This document shows, piece after piece, positions 9,975-17,338 of a DNA stretch of 64,000 nucleotides. Positions within the stretch are counted from its first letter, which is position 1; every line of letters begins with the position of its first letter. The position numbers were made by a program, and so were the translations under genes. The stretch covers positions 62,001 to 126,000 of the forward strand of contig NZ_JAGIZB010000005.1 in assembly GCF_017813395.1 (NCBI RefSeq), given 5' to 3'. Source of the stretch: Pararoseomonas baculiformis (GTDB lineage Bacteria; Pseudomonadota; Alphaproteobacteria; Acetobacterales; Acetobacteraceae). Under the pieces are notes generated by a model, which saw only the letters and a list, made by a program, of their open reading frames with translations, ran no database searches and was not told the origin of the DNA.

Positions 9975-10004
9975 CCGCGGGGGCCTGCGAACAGGCCCCC
10001 GCGG
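9975..10004 (-). terminator. Intra-operon hairpin (attenuator or 3' protector) between aapJ and aapQ
   Basis: Perfect 13-bp inverted repeat (9975-9987 with 9992-10004) around a 4-nt loop, 9 bp after the aapJ stop. There is no T run on the minus strand, so it more likely stabilises the aapJ message or partly attenuates than ends all transcription. Such elements commonly keep the receptor in excess over its permease. Confidence 0.6.
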
Positions 10005-10013
10005 CGATGCGGA

Positions 10014-11075
10014 TCAACGGAACGGCATCGAGTACTGCTGGCCGCCCGGGGTCGTCCAAAGCGCGTTCGGGCCGCGCTGGATGCCGATCGGCTGCAGGTG
10101 GCGGGCGAAGATCTCGCCATAGTTGCCGGTGGCCCGGAGCACGTTCACGACCCACTCATTCGGCACGCCGAGCATCTGGCCGAGCCCGCCATTCTTGCCG
10201 AGCATGCGCTGCACCTCGGGGCGCTGGTCGTTGGCGGCCATCTGGGCGACGTTCGCCTGGGTGATGCCCATCTCCTCGGCGCCGACGAGGGCGTAGTGGA
10301 GCCAGCGGACGAGGTCGGCGAAGCGCTGGTCACCATGGCGCACCAGCGGGCCGAGCGGCTCCTTCGAGATCACGTCCGGCAGGATCGTGTGCTCACCGGG
10401 ATTGGGCTGGCTGGAGCGGGTGGCGGCGAGGCCGGACACATCGGTGGTGTAGGCGTCGCAGCGGCCGGACGCATAGGCGCCGACCACTTCCTCGAGGCGC
10501 TCGATCACGACGGGGGTGAAGCGCACATTGTTGGCGCGGGCCCAGTCGGTCAGGTTCTGCTCGGTGGTGGTGCCGGGCTGGACGCAGATCGTGGCGCCCT
10601 CCAGCTCCTTGGCCGTCTTCACGCCGGTCGAGGTCTTCACCATGAAGCCCTGGCCGTCATAGAAGTTGACGCCGGCGAAATCGAGGCCGAGCGACGTGTC
10701 GCGGGACAGCGTCCAGGTCGTGTTGCGGATCAGGACGTCCACCTCGCCGGACTGCAGCGCCGTGAAGCGGCTCTGCGCGGTCGTGGGGACGTAGCGGACC
10801 TTGTTCGGGTCATTGAAGATCGCGGCGGCCAGGCCGCGGCAATATTCCACGTCGAATCCGCGCCAGACGCCCTGGCTGTCAGGCTGGGCGAAGCCGGCCA
10901 GGCCGGTGTTCACGCCGCAGACAAGCGTTCCACGGGACCTGATCGTGTCGATCATCGACGCGCCGCCGGCCGCCGGGGCCTGCTGCTGGGCCGCAACCGG
11001 TGCCGCACCCAGCGCCGCCATGGCGGCCGCGCCGAGGATTCCAAACGTCACGCGCCGCAAGGGCTGCATCGTCAT
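10014..11075 (-). CDS. aapJ: General L-amino-acid ABC transporter substrate-binding protein AapJ
   Basis: Periplasmic receptor that delivers amino acids to AapQM. An N-terminal signal peptide ends near AAPVAAQ, followed by a short Gln/Ala/Pro linker. The mature domain carries LVCGVNTGLAGFAQPDSQGVWRGFDVEY (first part of lobe 1) and QSRFTALQSGEVDVLIRNTTWTLSRD, both typical of AapJ. At 353 aa it matches the family. The ATG at 11075 has AGGGAGAG upstream. It is first in the operon and followed by a hairpin. Confidence 0.95.
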   Translation of the reverse strand: MTMQPLRRVTFGILGAAAMAALGAAPVAAQQQAPAAGGASMIDTIRSRGTLVCGVNTGLAGFAQPDSQGVWRGFDVEYCRGLAAAIFNDPNKVRYVPTTAQSRFTALQSGEVDVLIRNTTWTLSRDTSLGLDFAGVNFYDGQGFMVKTSTGVKTAKELEGATICVQPGTTTEQNLTDWARANNVRFTPVVIERLEEVVGAYASGRCDAYTTDVSGLAATRSSQPNPGEHTILPDVISKEPLGPLVRHGDQRFADLVRWLHYALVGAEEMGITQANVAQMAANDQRPEVQRMLGKNGGLGQMLGVPNEWVVNVLRATGNYGEIFARHLQPIGIQRGPNALWTTPGGQQYSMPFR

Positions 11076-11298
11076 TAAACTCTCCCTGAGTGCCTTAGAA
11101 GCGCTCCCGGCGTCATGCTGCGCCAGGGTTGTGCCTGGATCAACGCGGGATTGCGCGGACCGCAGAGCACGCCCTTAGCCTCCCGCGGCGCGCGGGGCAA
11201 TTCCATGCGGCCGGCAAGGGGCAGGGGCGCGATTCACGCCCGGCATGTCAGCAAGCCCCGTGCCGTTGTAACCTGGCGCGATGATCTGCCGGCGCCGA

Positions 11299-11856
11299 TC
11301 AGCCCGGAGGCAGGGTGACCACCACCCCATCCCCTTCAGGCTCGATCGAGGCGCCGAGCGAGAGCAGGGCTTCGCGCGCCTCGGGCGGAATCGGCCAGCC
11401 GAAGCTCAGCTTCGCGCCATCGAGGCGCAGGGGCGGCCGTGGCCCCGCGGGCAGGCCGGCCCCGCCCGAAGCCGCCACGATCAGCGCCCCATCCAGGATG
11501 GGGGAGCGGCGCTCCACCACCGCGTTACCAAGAATCCGGAGCTCCACCGGCCCGCCCGCCGCCAGGATCAGGAGCGGCAGAAGTTCCTGAATCATGCGGC
11601 TGGCCGGGACGGGCCGCGTGCCCTCCTCGCGCCCCAGGGCGAGGTAGCCCCGGGCCAGCTGGTCATAGTCGATCGCCGCCTCACGGGCGCGGTTCACCTG
11701 CCGCGTCACCACCTCTCCCTGCGGCAATTTCGGAACCGCCGAATCCAGGTTGGCCGTGACCACCATGGAAAGATTGTTCACGGCGTGCCGCACGGGCCGC
11801 AACAGCAGGGCCATGGCCTGCTCCGCCACGGGCGCGATGGGCTTGCTCTCGGCCAT
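11299..11856 (-). CDS. Histidine-box (DHp-like) protein without a recognisable kinase domain
   Basis: I cannot name the family with certainty. The 185-aa product has a helix with the sequence RHAVNNLSMVVTANL near residue 25, which resembles the phospho-acceptor His box of HWE/HisKA_2 kinases (HRVKNNL), followed by a second long helix. The C-terminal half has no ATP-binding N, G1 or G2 box. It may be a histidine phosphotransfer protein of the ChpT kind or an inactive kinase relic. The ATG at 11856 is preferred; earlier starts would overlap the end of the penicillin-binding protein gene more deeply. It begins 35 bp downstream of that gene's stop and is probably cotranscribed with it. Confidence 0.5.
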   Translation of the reverse strand: MAESKPIAPVAEQAMALLLRPVRHAVNNLSMVVTANLDSAVPKLPQGEVVTRQVNRAREAAIDYDQLARGYLALGREEGTRPVPASRMIQELLPLLILAAGGPVELRILGNAVVERRSPILDGALIVAASGGAGLPAGPRPPLRLDGAKLSFGWPIPPEAREALLSLGASIEPEGDGVVVTLPPG

Positions 11857-11890
11857 CAGGCAGCACTTCCGGCGGGGCGGCGGATGGTGG

Positions 11891-13759
11891 TCATCGGGGC
11901 ATGGCCTCCAGAATGTCGTGGAAAAGGCGGGCCGGCAGGGTGCCGCCGCGAACATCGTCCATCGGGGTCGCGTCGTCATTGCCGAGCCAGACGCCGATCA
12001 CGGTGCCCCCGGAGAAGCCGACGAACCAGGCGTCCCGGAAGTCCTGCGTGGTCCCCGTCTTCCCGGCAACCGGGCGCCCTGGAACGGCCGCGGCCCGGCC
12101 GGAGCCGCGGGAGACCACGGCCTCCATCATCCGGCGAATCGCCTGGGCATCATCCGGCTGAACCACGCGCGCCGGGGCCGGGTTCCCCGGCGCCAGGCTC
12201 CGCCCCTCGGCCCGGGCGGCTGCGATGCCATGCGGCACCACCTTCATGCCGCCATTCGCGAAAGCCGCATAGGCTGCGACCAGCTCCAGCAGGCTCGCCT
12301 CTCCGGTGCCGAGGGCGATGGTCGCATCCTTCGGGAAGGGACCGGCGAGGCCGAGGCGCCGCGCGACCGAGGCCGCCTCCCTCGCCCCGCCGGCGCGGGC
12401 GAGGACGCGAACCGCGGCGGTGTTCACGCTGTGCGCCAGGGCGTCCTCCAGGGGCAGGTCCCCGCGGGGGCGCCAGCTTCCGTTGCCGGGGGACCATCGC
12501 CCCAGGGTGATCGGCGCGTCGGAGACGGTGGATTCGGGGTGCAGCCCGCGCTCCAGCGCGGCGAGGAAAACGAAGGGCTTGAAGACCGAGCCGGGCTGCC
12601 GCCGTGCCGAGACCGCCCGGTTGAAGCTGCTCCGCCGGTAGTCGCGCCCGCCTGCCATGGCGCGCACGGCGCCCGTGGCGGCGTCCATCACCACCACAGC
12701 GCCCTGGCCGACATCGGCCGCGGCACCGGCGCCGGAGAGCAGCGCCTCCAGCTTCGCCTCCACCATGGCCTGCACGCGCAGGTCGAGCGTGGTGCGGAGC
12801 GTGAGGTCGGCGGAGCCAGGGAAGCGGGTGGCCAGGTCGTCATTCACCCAGTCCGCGAACCATCCGGAATCGCGGGATGGGCGCGGGGGAAAGGCGATGC
12901 GCTCGGCTTCCGCCTGCGCCTGGGCATCGGTGAGCGCGCCGGTGGCCGCCATGGCGCGCAGGACCTCCGCCCCGCGCTCCGCAGCCGCGGTGGGGTTGGC
13001 GCGGGGGTTCAGCCGCGACGGGGCGCGGGGCAGCCCGACGAGAACCGCCGATTGCCAGACCGCCAGCCGGCGCGCGGGAACGCCGAAATAGAGCCGCGCG
13101 GCGGCATCCACCCCGAAGGCGCCGGCACCGAGATAGACCCGGTTCAGGTAGATCTCGAGCAACTGGTCCTTGGTGAAGCGGCTCTCGAGCCACAGGGCCA
13201 GCATGGCTTCCTGCACCTTGCGGCGCAGCGAACGCTCGGGCGTCAGGAACAGGTTCTTGGCGAGCTGCTGGGTCAGGGTCGAGCCGCCCTGGGCCACCCG
13301 CCCCGTGGTCATGTTCACCCAGGCCGCGCGCAGCAGCCCGACAGGGTCCAGGCCGAAATGGTCGCGGAAGCGCCGGTCCTCGATGGCGAGGAGCGCGGTG
13401 GGCAGATGCACCGGCAGATCCCGCAGGCGCACCGTCTCGCCATAGAGATCGCCGCTGGTCGAGAGCAGCCGGCCATCCGCCGCCTCGAGCGTGACGGAGG
13501 GGCGGCGTGTGGTCTCCAGCGCATCCCCAGGCCTTGGAAGGTCCCAGGCGAAGGCCAGCAGGAGGATGCCCAGCGCGATGCTTCCCCAGACCGCGGCCAT
13601 GAGGGACCAGGCGGCCAGCCGGCGAACCAGGCGGCGCCGGCGGCGCGCTGCCTGGGGCAAGGCAGGCGGCTGGGCCTCGGCACGCTTGGCAGGGCGGCGG
13701 CCGGCGTTCCTCTGCGGTGGGGCATTGCGCGCGGCGGTTGCGATGGGAGCCCTGGGCAT
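11891..13759 (-). CDS. Class A penicillin-binding protein (bifunctional transglycosylase/transpeptidase)
   Basis: Inner-membrane enzyme that polymerises lipid II and cross-links the glycan. After an Arg-rich cytosolic tail and one membrane helix (MAAVWGSIALGILLLAFAW) come a GT51 domain with the catalytic EDRRFRDHFGLD and GGSTLTQQLAKNLFL motifs, then a transpeptidase domain with SVFK (acyl-Ser), SVN and KTGTT. At 622 aa it is shorter than PBP1a and lacks its OB insertion, so it resembles PBP2D/PBP1-type proteins of alphaproteobacteria. The ATG at 13759 (MPRAPIATAARN) is used; an upstream start at 13840 would overlap the divergent gene. Confidence 0.92.
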   Translation of the reverse strand: MPRAPIATAARNAPPQRNAGRRPAKRAEAQPPALPQAARRRRRLVRRLAAWSLMAAVWGSIALGILLLAFAWDLPRPGDALETTRRPSVTLEAADGRLLSTSGDLYGETVRLRDLPVHLPTALLAIEDRRFRDHFGLDPVGLLRAAWVNMTTGRVAQGGSTLTQQLAKNLFLTPERSLRRKVQEAMLALWLESRFTKDQLLEIYLNRVYLGAGAFGVDAAARLYFGVPARRLAVWQSAVLVGLPRAPSRLNPRANPTAAAERGAEVLRAMAATGALTDAQAQAEAERIAFPPRPSRDSGWFADWVNDDLATRFPGSADLTLRTTLDLRVQAMVEAKLEALLSGAGAAADVGQGAVVVMDAATGAVRAMAGGRDYRRSSFNRAVSARRQPGSVFKPFVFLAALERGLHPESTVSDAPITLGRWSPGNGSWRPRGDLPLEDALAHSVNTAAVRVLARAGGAREAASVARRLGLAGPFPKDATIALGTGEASLLELVAAYAAFANGGMKVVPHGIAAARAEGRSLAPGNPAPARVVQPDDAQAIRRMMEAVVSRGSGRAAAVPGRPVAGKTGTTQDFRDAWFVGFSGGTVIGVWLGNDDATPMDDVRGGTLPARLFHDILEAMPR

Positions 13760-13834
13760 GGCAGATGCCGCGTAGCACGAACCGGTGATGCCTGCACTTG
13801 CTGCGGGAACCGGTTGCGTGAGCGGGGGTGCAGG

Positions 13835-14746
13835 ATGCACGGGAAGAGGATGCGGCGGCCGCCGGTCCGGCAGGGCTTGGGCCTCGTTCTCCTGGCGGGC
13901 CTGCTCGCCCCTGCTGGCGCCCTGGCCCAGGCCGACAGCCAGATGTGCCGCATCGAATGCGCGGCGCTCTTCGCAGAGCGCGCGCAGAACACGGCCACCG
14001 TCCAGTCCTGCCTGGTCCGCTGCGCGGCCCGGACTGCCGCGCTGGGCAAGGCGAATGTCACGGGTACCATGGCCATGCCCACGCCGCAGACGCCCTGGAC
14101 CGCCCTGCCCGACAGCCGGCGCCAGGCGCCCGCTGCCCGGCCCCAGGAGGCCCGGAGGCAGGCCGCCCGCACGCCGCAGCGCGAGGCCGCGGCGCGGCAG
14201 GGGCGGCCCGCGCCGGAACGGGGGGCGGTGGCATCCGCCCAGCCGCCGGCACCCGCACCCGCTCCGGCCGTGCCCCCCGCTCCGAATGCACCGTCATCGC
14301 TGTTCGGTTCGCTGATCGCCGCACAGGCCGCCATGCCCGGCGCGGCCGCGGCTTCCCCGCCTGCGGCAGCGGCCGCCCAGCCATCCCGCGGCGGATTCGG
14401 CGCCATCTATGTCGCGGCGGCCCCGTCCCGCGCCTATGGGCTTTCCGTGGGGGTCGCCGACCGGGGAAGCGCGCATCGCTCGGCGGAGAGCAGCTGCCAT
14501 GGCGGTGTCGGGAATGCCTGCCGCCTTGCCGCGGATTTCTCGGCGCGCTGCGCCGCCGTGGCCCATGCCCTGCGCTCGAACGGCGCGGTGGTGATGACGG
14601 CGCATCCGAGCACCTACACCGTGATGGCCGCGACCATCGGCACCGGAGCGACCCGTGAGGACGCGGAGCGCGAGGCCCGCGCCGCCTGCGCGCAGCGCGG
14701 CCGGGGCCTGGTGTGCCAGGTGACCGAGGCGCGCTGCGCCGGCTGA
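13835..14746 (+). CDS. Secreted DUF4189 protein with N-terminal twin CX3C motif
   Basis: A signal peptide (hydrophobic run ending PAGALAQA) is followed by two CX3C motifs 16 residues apart (CRIEC and CLVRC) within predicted helix, then about 120 residues rich in Pro, Ala and Arg, and a C-terminal domain of about 100 aa. That domain reads GAIYVAAAPSRAYGLSVG, a Cys-containing middle, and ATREDAEREARAACAQRG, as in DUF4189. DUF4189 is a small secreted domain of unknown role with paired cysteines. The ATG at 13835 is preferred over 13850 because GGGGGTG lies just upstream. It is divergent from the penicillin-binding protein gene with 75 bp between them. Cell-wall or redox roles are only inferred from location and cysteines. 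Confidence 0.75.
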   Translation: MHGKRMRRPPVRQGLGLVLLAGLLAPAGALAQADSQMCRIECAALFAERAQNTATVQSCLVRCAARTAALGKANVTGTMAMPTPQTPWTALPDSRRQAPAARPQEARRQAARTPQREAAARQGRPAPERGAVASAQPPAPAPAPAVPPAPNAPSSLFGSLIAAQAAMPGAAAASPPAAAAAQPSRGGFGAIYVAAAPSRAYGLSVGVADRGSAHRSAESSCHGGVGNACRLAADFSARCAAVAHALRSNGAVVMTAHPSTYTVMAATIGTGATREDAEREARAACAQRGRGLVCQVTEARCAG

Positions 14747-14830
14747 TCCACGGGATTCCCGCCCCGCCCGATCCGACCTAGGCTTCCCGTTCGCGCCGGC
14801 GTGGCGCGCCTTGGGGAGTGTTCCGACGCG

Positions 14831-16429
14831 ATGAGTGACCCGCAAGCGATCCGCCAGTCCGCGCTGGACTGGATCACCGCGAATGAGGCGCGCCTTTCCG
14901 CGTTCAACGAGCGCATCTGGGGCTATGCCGAGCCGGCCTGGCGCGAGTACCGCTCCCTCAAGGCCTATGCCGAGATCCTGCGCGAGGAAGGCTTCACGGT
15001 GGAGGAAGGCTCGGGCGGGATGCCCACCGCCTTCGCCGCGCATTGGGGCCATGGCGGGCCGGTGCTGGCCGGTTTCTCGGAATACGATGCCGTGCCCGGC
15101 AACTCGCAGCAGGTGGTGCCCTATGAGGCGCCCCGGGCCGGGCTGCACCCCTATGCGGCCGGGCATACCGATCCGCATTCGGTGCTGGGCACGGCCTCGC
15201 TGACGGCGATGCTGGCAACCAGGGCGGCCTTCGAGAAGCACGGGGTGAATGCCACGCTGAAGCTCTTCGGCGAACCCGCGGAGAAGGTCTGCGGCTCCAA
15301 GCCCATCCATGCCGCCAAGGGATATTTCGACGGGCTGGACGCCGCCGTGGTCTGGCATCCCTGGCCCAGCAACACGGTGACCGGCGAGATCCATTTCGGC
15401 GCCTATTGGAGCGCCGTGATCACCTTCGAGGCGCCGGCGCCCGAAACCTGGGTGGACCCCTCCCTCATGCCGACCCAGGCGGCGCATGCCGTGGCCCGTG
15501 CCCCCGGCGCGCTGGACGCGATGTGCCTGATGTACACGACGACGAAATACACGAAGGAGGCGATGTTCCCGCATAGCGGGTCCTGGACGCTGAACGAGTT
15601 CGTGCTGGGCGATGCCGGCGCCACCTCCGACAATCTCGCGCCGCGCTTCAGCCAGATCCAGTATTCCTGGCGCTCCTCCTCCCTGGCGATCCAGGAGCAG
15701 ATCTGGCGCGTGCTGGCGAATAACGCAAAATCCGCGGCCATGGCGACGGGCTGCCGGGCCCATGTCCGCTGGGTGACGAAGACCAGGGTGGGCCTGCCCA
15801 ACACGGCGTTGACGGAGCTGACCTGGGCGAACCTCCAGGAGGTGGGCGCCCCGGCCTATGGCGAGGAGGCGCTGGCCTTCGGCCGGGAGATCCAGAAGAA
15901 CCTTGGCCTGGAGCCGATGGAGAACCCCTTCATTCCCAGCGTGACCAGGCTGACAACCCCGGCCGAGAACGACGCCGGGCTGCGGCGGACCCTGGCGGGC
16001 TGGCAGACCCATCTCAGCGCCGACGACTATGTCGAATATTCCTGGCACTGCCCGACGGTGCGGCTGCTCGCGGCGCGCCCGCGGCTGCAGCCGCCCTCGC
16101 CCGGCTATGCCTATCCCAACTGGGCCTATCTGGCGCTGGGCGGCCTGCCGGCGGTGGTGGACCCGGGCATGTTCGTCGCGGGCAGGACCATGGCGCTCAC
16201 CATGGTGGACCTGGCGGTGAAGCCGGGCGCGCTGGAGGCCTGCCAGGCGGAGTTCCGGGAGCGGACCGGCGGCGGCGTGGGCGGCACGGAATGGGTCGGC
16301 CCCCTGCTTCCGGCCGATTTCGACCCGCCCGTGGACCTGCGCTGGCCGGAATATGTCACGACGGCACGCGGGGAGGAGTGGACCTTTCCGACCCCGCATC
16401 ACGGCACCGGCGCCGGCGAGCCGATCTGA
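14831..16429 (+). CDS. M20-family amidohydrolase, AbgB-like, with altered metal motif
   Basis: Resembles M20D peptidases/aminobenzoyl-glutamate hydrolase subunit B: an N-terminal helical segment (DWITANEARLSAFNERIWGYAEP), then FSEYDAVPG, a dimerisation domain, and a C-terminal catalytic part. The usual metal motif GHxCGH is instead AGHTDPHS, and the usual Glu-Glu pair after GxPAE is Glu-Lys (GEPAEKVCGSKP). Substrate therefore cannot be assumed and activity may differ from the family. The ATG at 14831 follows GGGGAG; the product is 532 aa, with no signal peptide, so it is cytosolic. The next gene, a cytochrome, lies in the same frame after the TGA. Confidence 0.8.
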   Translation: MSDPQAIRQSALDWITANEARLSAFNERIWGYAEPAWREYRSLKAYAEILREEGFTVEEGSGGMPTAFAAHWGHGGPVLAGFSEYDAVPGNSQQVVPYEAPRAGLHPYAAGHTDPHSVLGTASLTAMLATRAAFEKHGVNATLKLFGEPAEKVCGSKPIHAAKGYFDGLDAAVVWHPWPSNTVTGEIHFGAYWSAVITFEAPAPETWVDPSLMPTQAAHAVARAPGALDAMCLMYTTTKYTKEAMFPHSGSWTLNEFVLGDAGATSDNLAPRFSQIQYSWRSSSLAIQEQIWRVLANNAKSAAMATGCRAHVRWVTKTRVGLPNTALTELTWANLQEVGAPAYGEEALAFGREIQKNLGLEPMENPFIPSVTRLTTPAENDAGLRRTLAGWQTHLSADDYVEYSWHCPTVRLLAARPRLQPPSPGYAYPNWAYLALGGLPAVVDPGMFVAGRTMALTMVDLAVKPGALEACQAEFRERTGGGVGGTEWVGPLLPADFDPPVDLRWPEYVTTARGEEWTFPTPHHGTGAGEPI

Positions 16430-16492
16430 ACGCAACCCCGCCCGGCGAAGCCGCGTTCGCCGGGCGGTGCAACCCGAGAGGAGGCCCTCCCT

Positions 16493-16945
16493 ATCCGCGC
16501 CTCCCCTGCCGTTTTTCTCCTCGGCCTCCTGGCGGCCTGCGACAGCCAGCCGCCCGCCCAGCTCCGGGTGGCGGGGGGCGATTCCGAGCGCGGGCGCCTC
16601 GTGGCGCTGAACTATGGCTGCGGCGCCTGCCATGTGATTCCGGGCGTGCGCGGCGCGGTCTCCTGGGCCGGCCCCCCGCTCATGGAATGGTCCCGCCGGG
16701 GCTATCTGGCGGGGCATCTGCCGAATTCGCCGGAGAACCTGGTCGCCTGGCTCCAGAACCCTCAGGCGATCTCACCCGGCAGCGCCATGCCCAATCTCGG
16801 CCTGACCGAGACGGAGGCGCGGGACGCCGCCGCCTATCTTTTCACCCTTGGAGCGGAGCGCCTGCCCCCTGTCCCGGCCGGCATCCCGCTCGGCCCGGAT
16901 CAGGCCGGGCAAAGGGAGGAGCCCCGGATCCGGCCGCGCGCCTGA
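16493..16945 (+). CDS. Lipoprotein c-type cytochrome with probable ATC start
   Basis: Small membrane-anchored electron carrier with a single heme: CGACH and a distal Met in SAMPNLGLT, with about 125 residues after the lipidated Cys. The signal is a textbook lipoprotein one, AVFLLGLLAAC, but no ATG, GTG, TTG or CTG exists in frame between the preceding TGA (16427-16429) and that signal. The only placed start is ATC at 16493, eight bases after AGAGGAGG (16477-16484). A GTG at 16568 lies inside the mature protein and would remove the export signal. The C-terminus is Pro/Arg-rich. It precedes, convergently, the oxidase operon, so it may be a donor to the caa3 enzyme (inference). Confidence 0.7.
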   Translation: MRASPAVFLLGLLAACDSQPPAQLRVAGGDSERGRLVALNYGCGACHVIPGVRGAVSWAGPPLMEWSRRGYLAGHLPNSPENLVAWLQNPQAISPGSAMPNLGLTETEARDAAAYLFTLGAERLPPVPAGIPLGPDQAGQREEPRIRPRA

Positions 16946-16975
16946 TCCGCCCTCCCAACCGCGAGCCCGCGCGCC

Positions 16976-17338
16976 TCAGGAGCAGGGTGGCAGTACCATC
17001 GCGGGGGCGGCCTGGAACACAACGGCGAAGGCCGAGACAACGCAGGCGATGGCGCCGAACCACAGCGTGAAGCGTGGCTCCGCCTCCCCGCCCTGGGTCA
17101 GGGCGCCGCCCGGGTAGCCGAGCCAGAAAAGCAGGCCCAGCATCAGCAGGGCGAGGATCGTCACCCCCAGGATCATTGCCATGACCCAGGGAATGCCGAA
17201 CAGCTGCTCACCGGCAAAGCCACGCTCGCAGGCGAAGGCGTGGATCGCGTAGATCGCCCCGAAATGGGCGGCCCACACGCCCAGCCCGGCCGCGGGCCAG
17301 GCCACCGCGCGGGCGACGGAGGCGGCCGCCTTGCTCAT
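16976..17338 (-). CDS. Small three-helix membrane protein of the caa3 oxidase operon
   Basis: Not assigned to a named family. The 120-aa product has three hydrophobic helices (about residues 8-30, 45-75 and 90-117), a His and Cys in the first periplasmic stretch (AAHFGAIYAIHAFAC) and ends PPCS. Small membrane proteins of this form often close caa3 oxidase clusters. Its ATG overlaps the stop of the subunit I-III fusion by four bases (ATGA), so it is translated with it; an accessory or assembly role is inferred from position only. Confidence 0.7.
   Translation of the reverse strand: MSKAAASVARAVAWPAAGLGVWAAHFGAIYAIHAFACERGFAGEQLFGIPWVMAMILGVTILALLMLGLLFWLGYPGGALTQGGEAEPRFTLWFGAIACVVSAFAVVFQAAPAMVLPPCS

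Noticed and set aside
11750-13834. Very long plus-strand open frame (continuing to 14746) opposite the penicillin-binding protein gene
   Set aside because: The part before 13835 is low-complexity, rich in Arg, Gly and His, and antisense to a gene with all PBP motifs. In GC-rich DNA such frames are common. Only the 3' part from 13835 is real.
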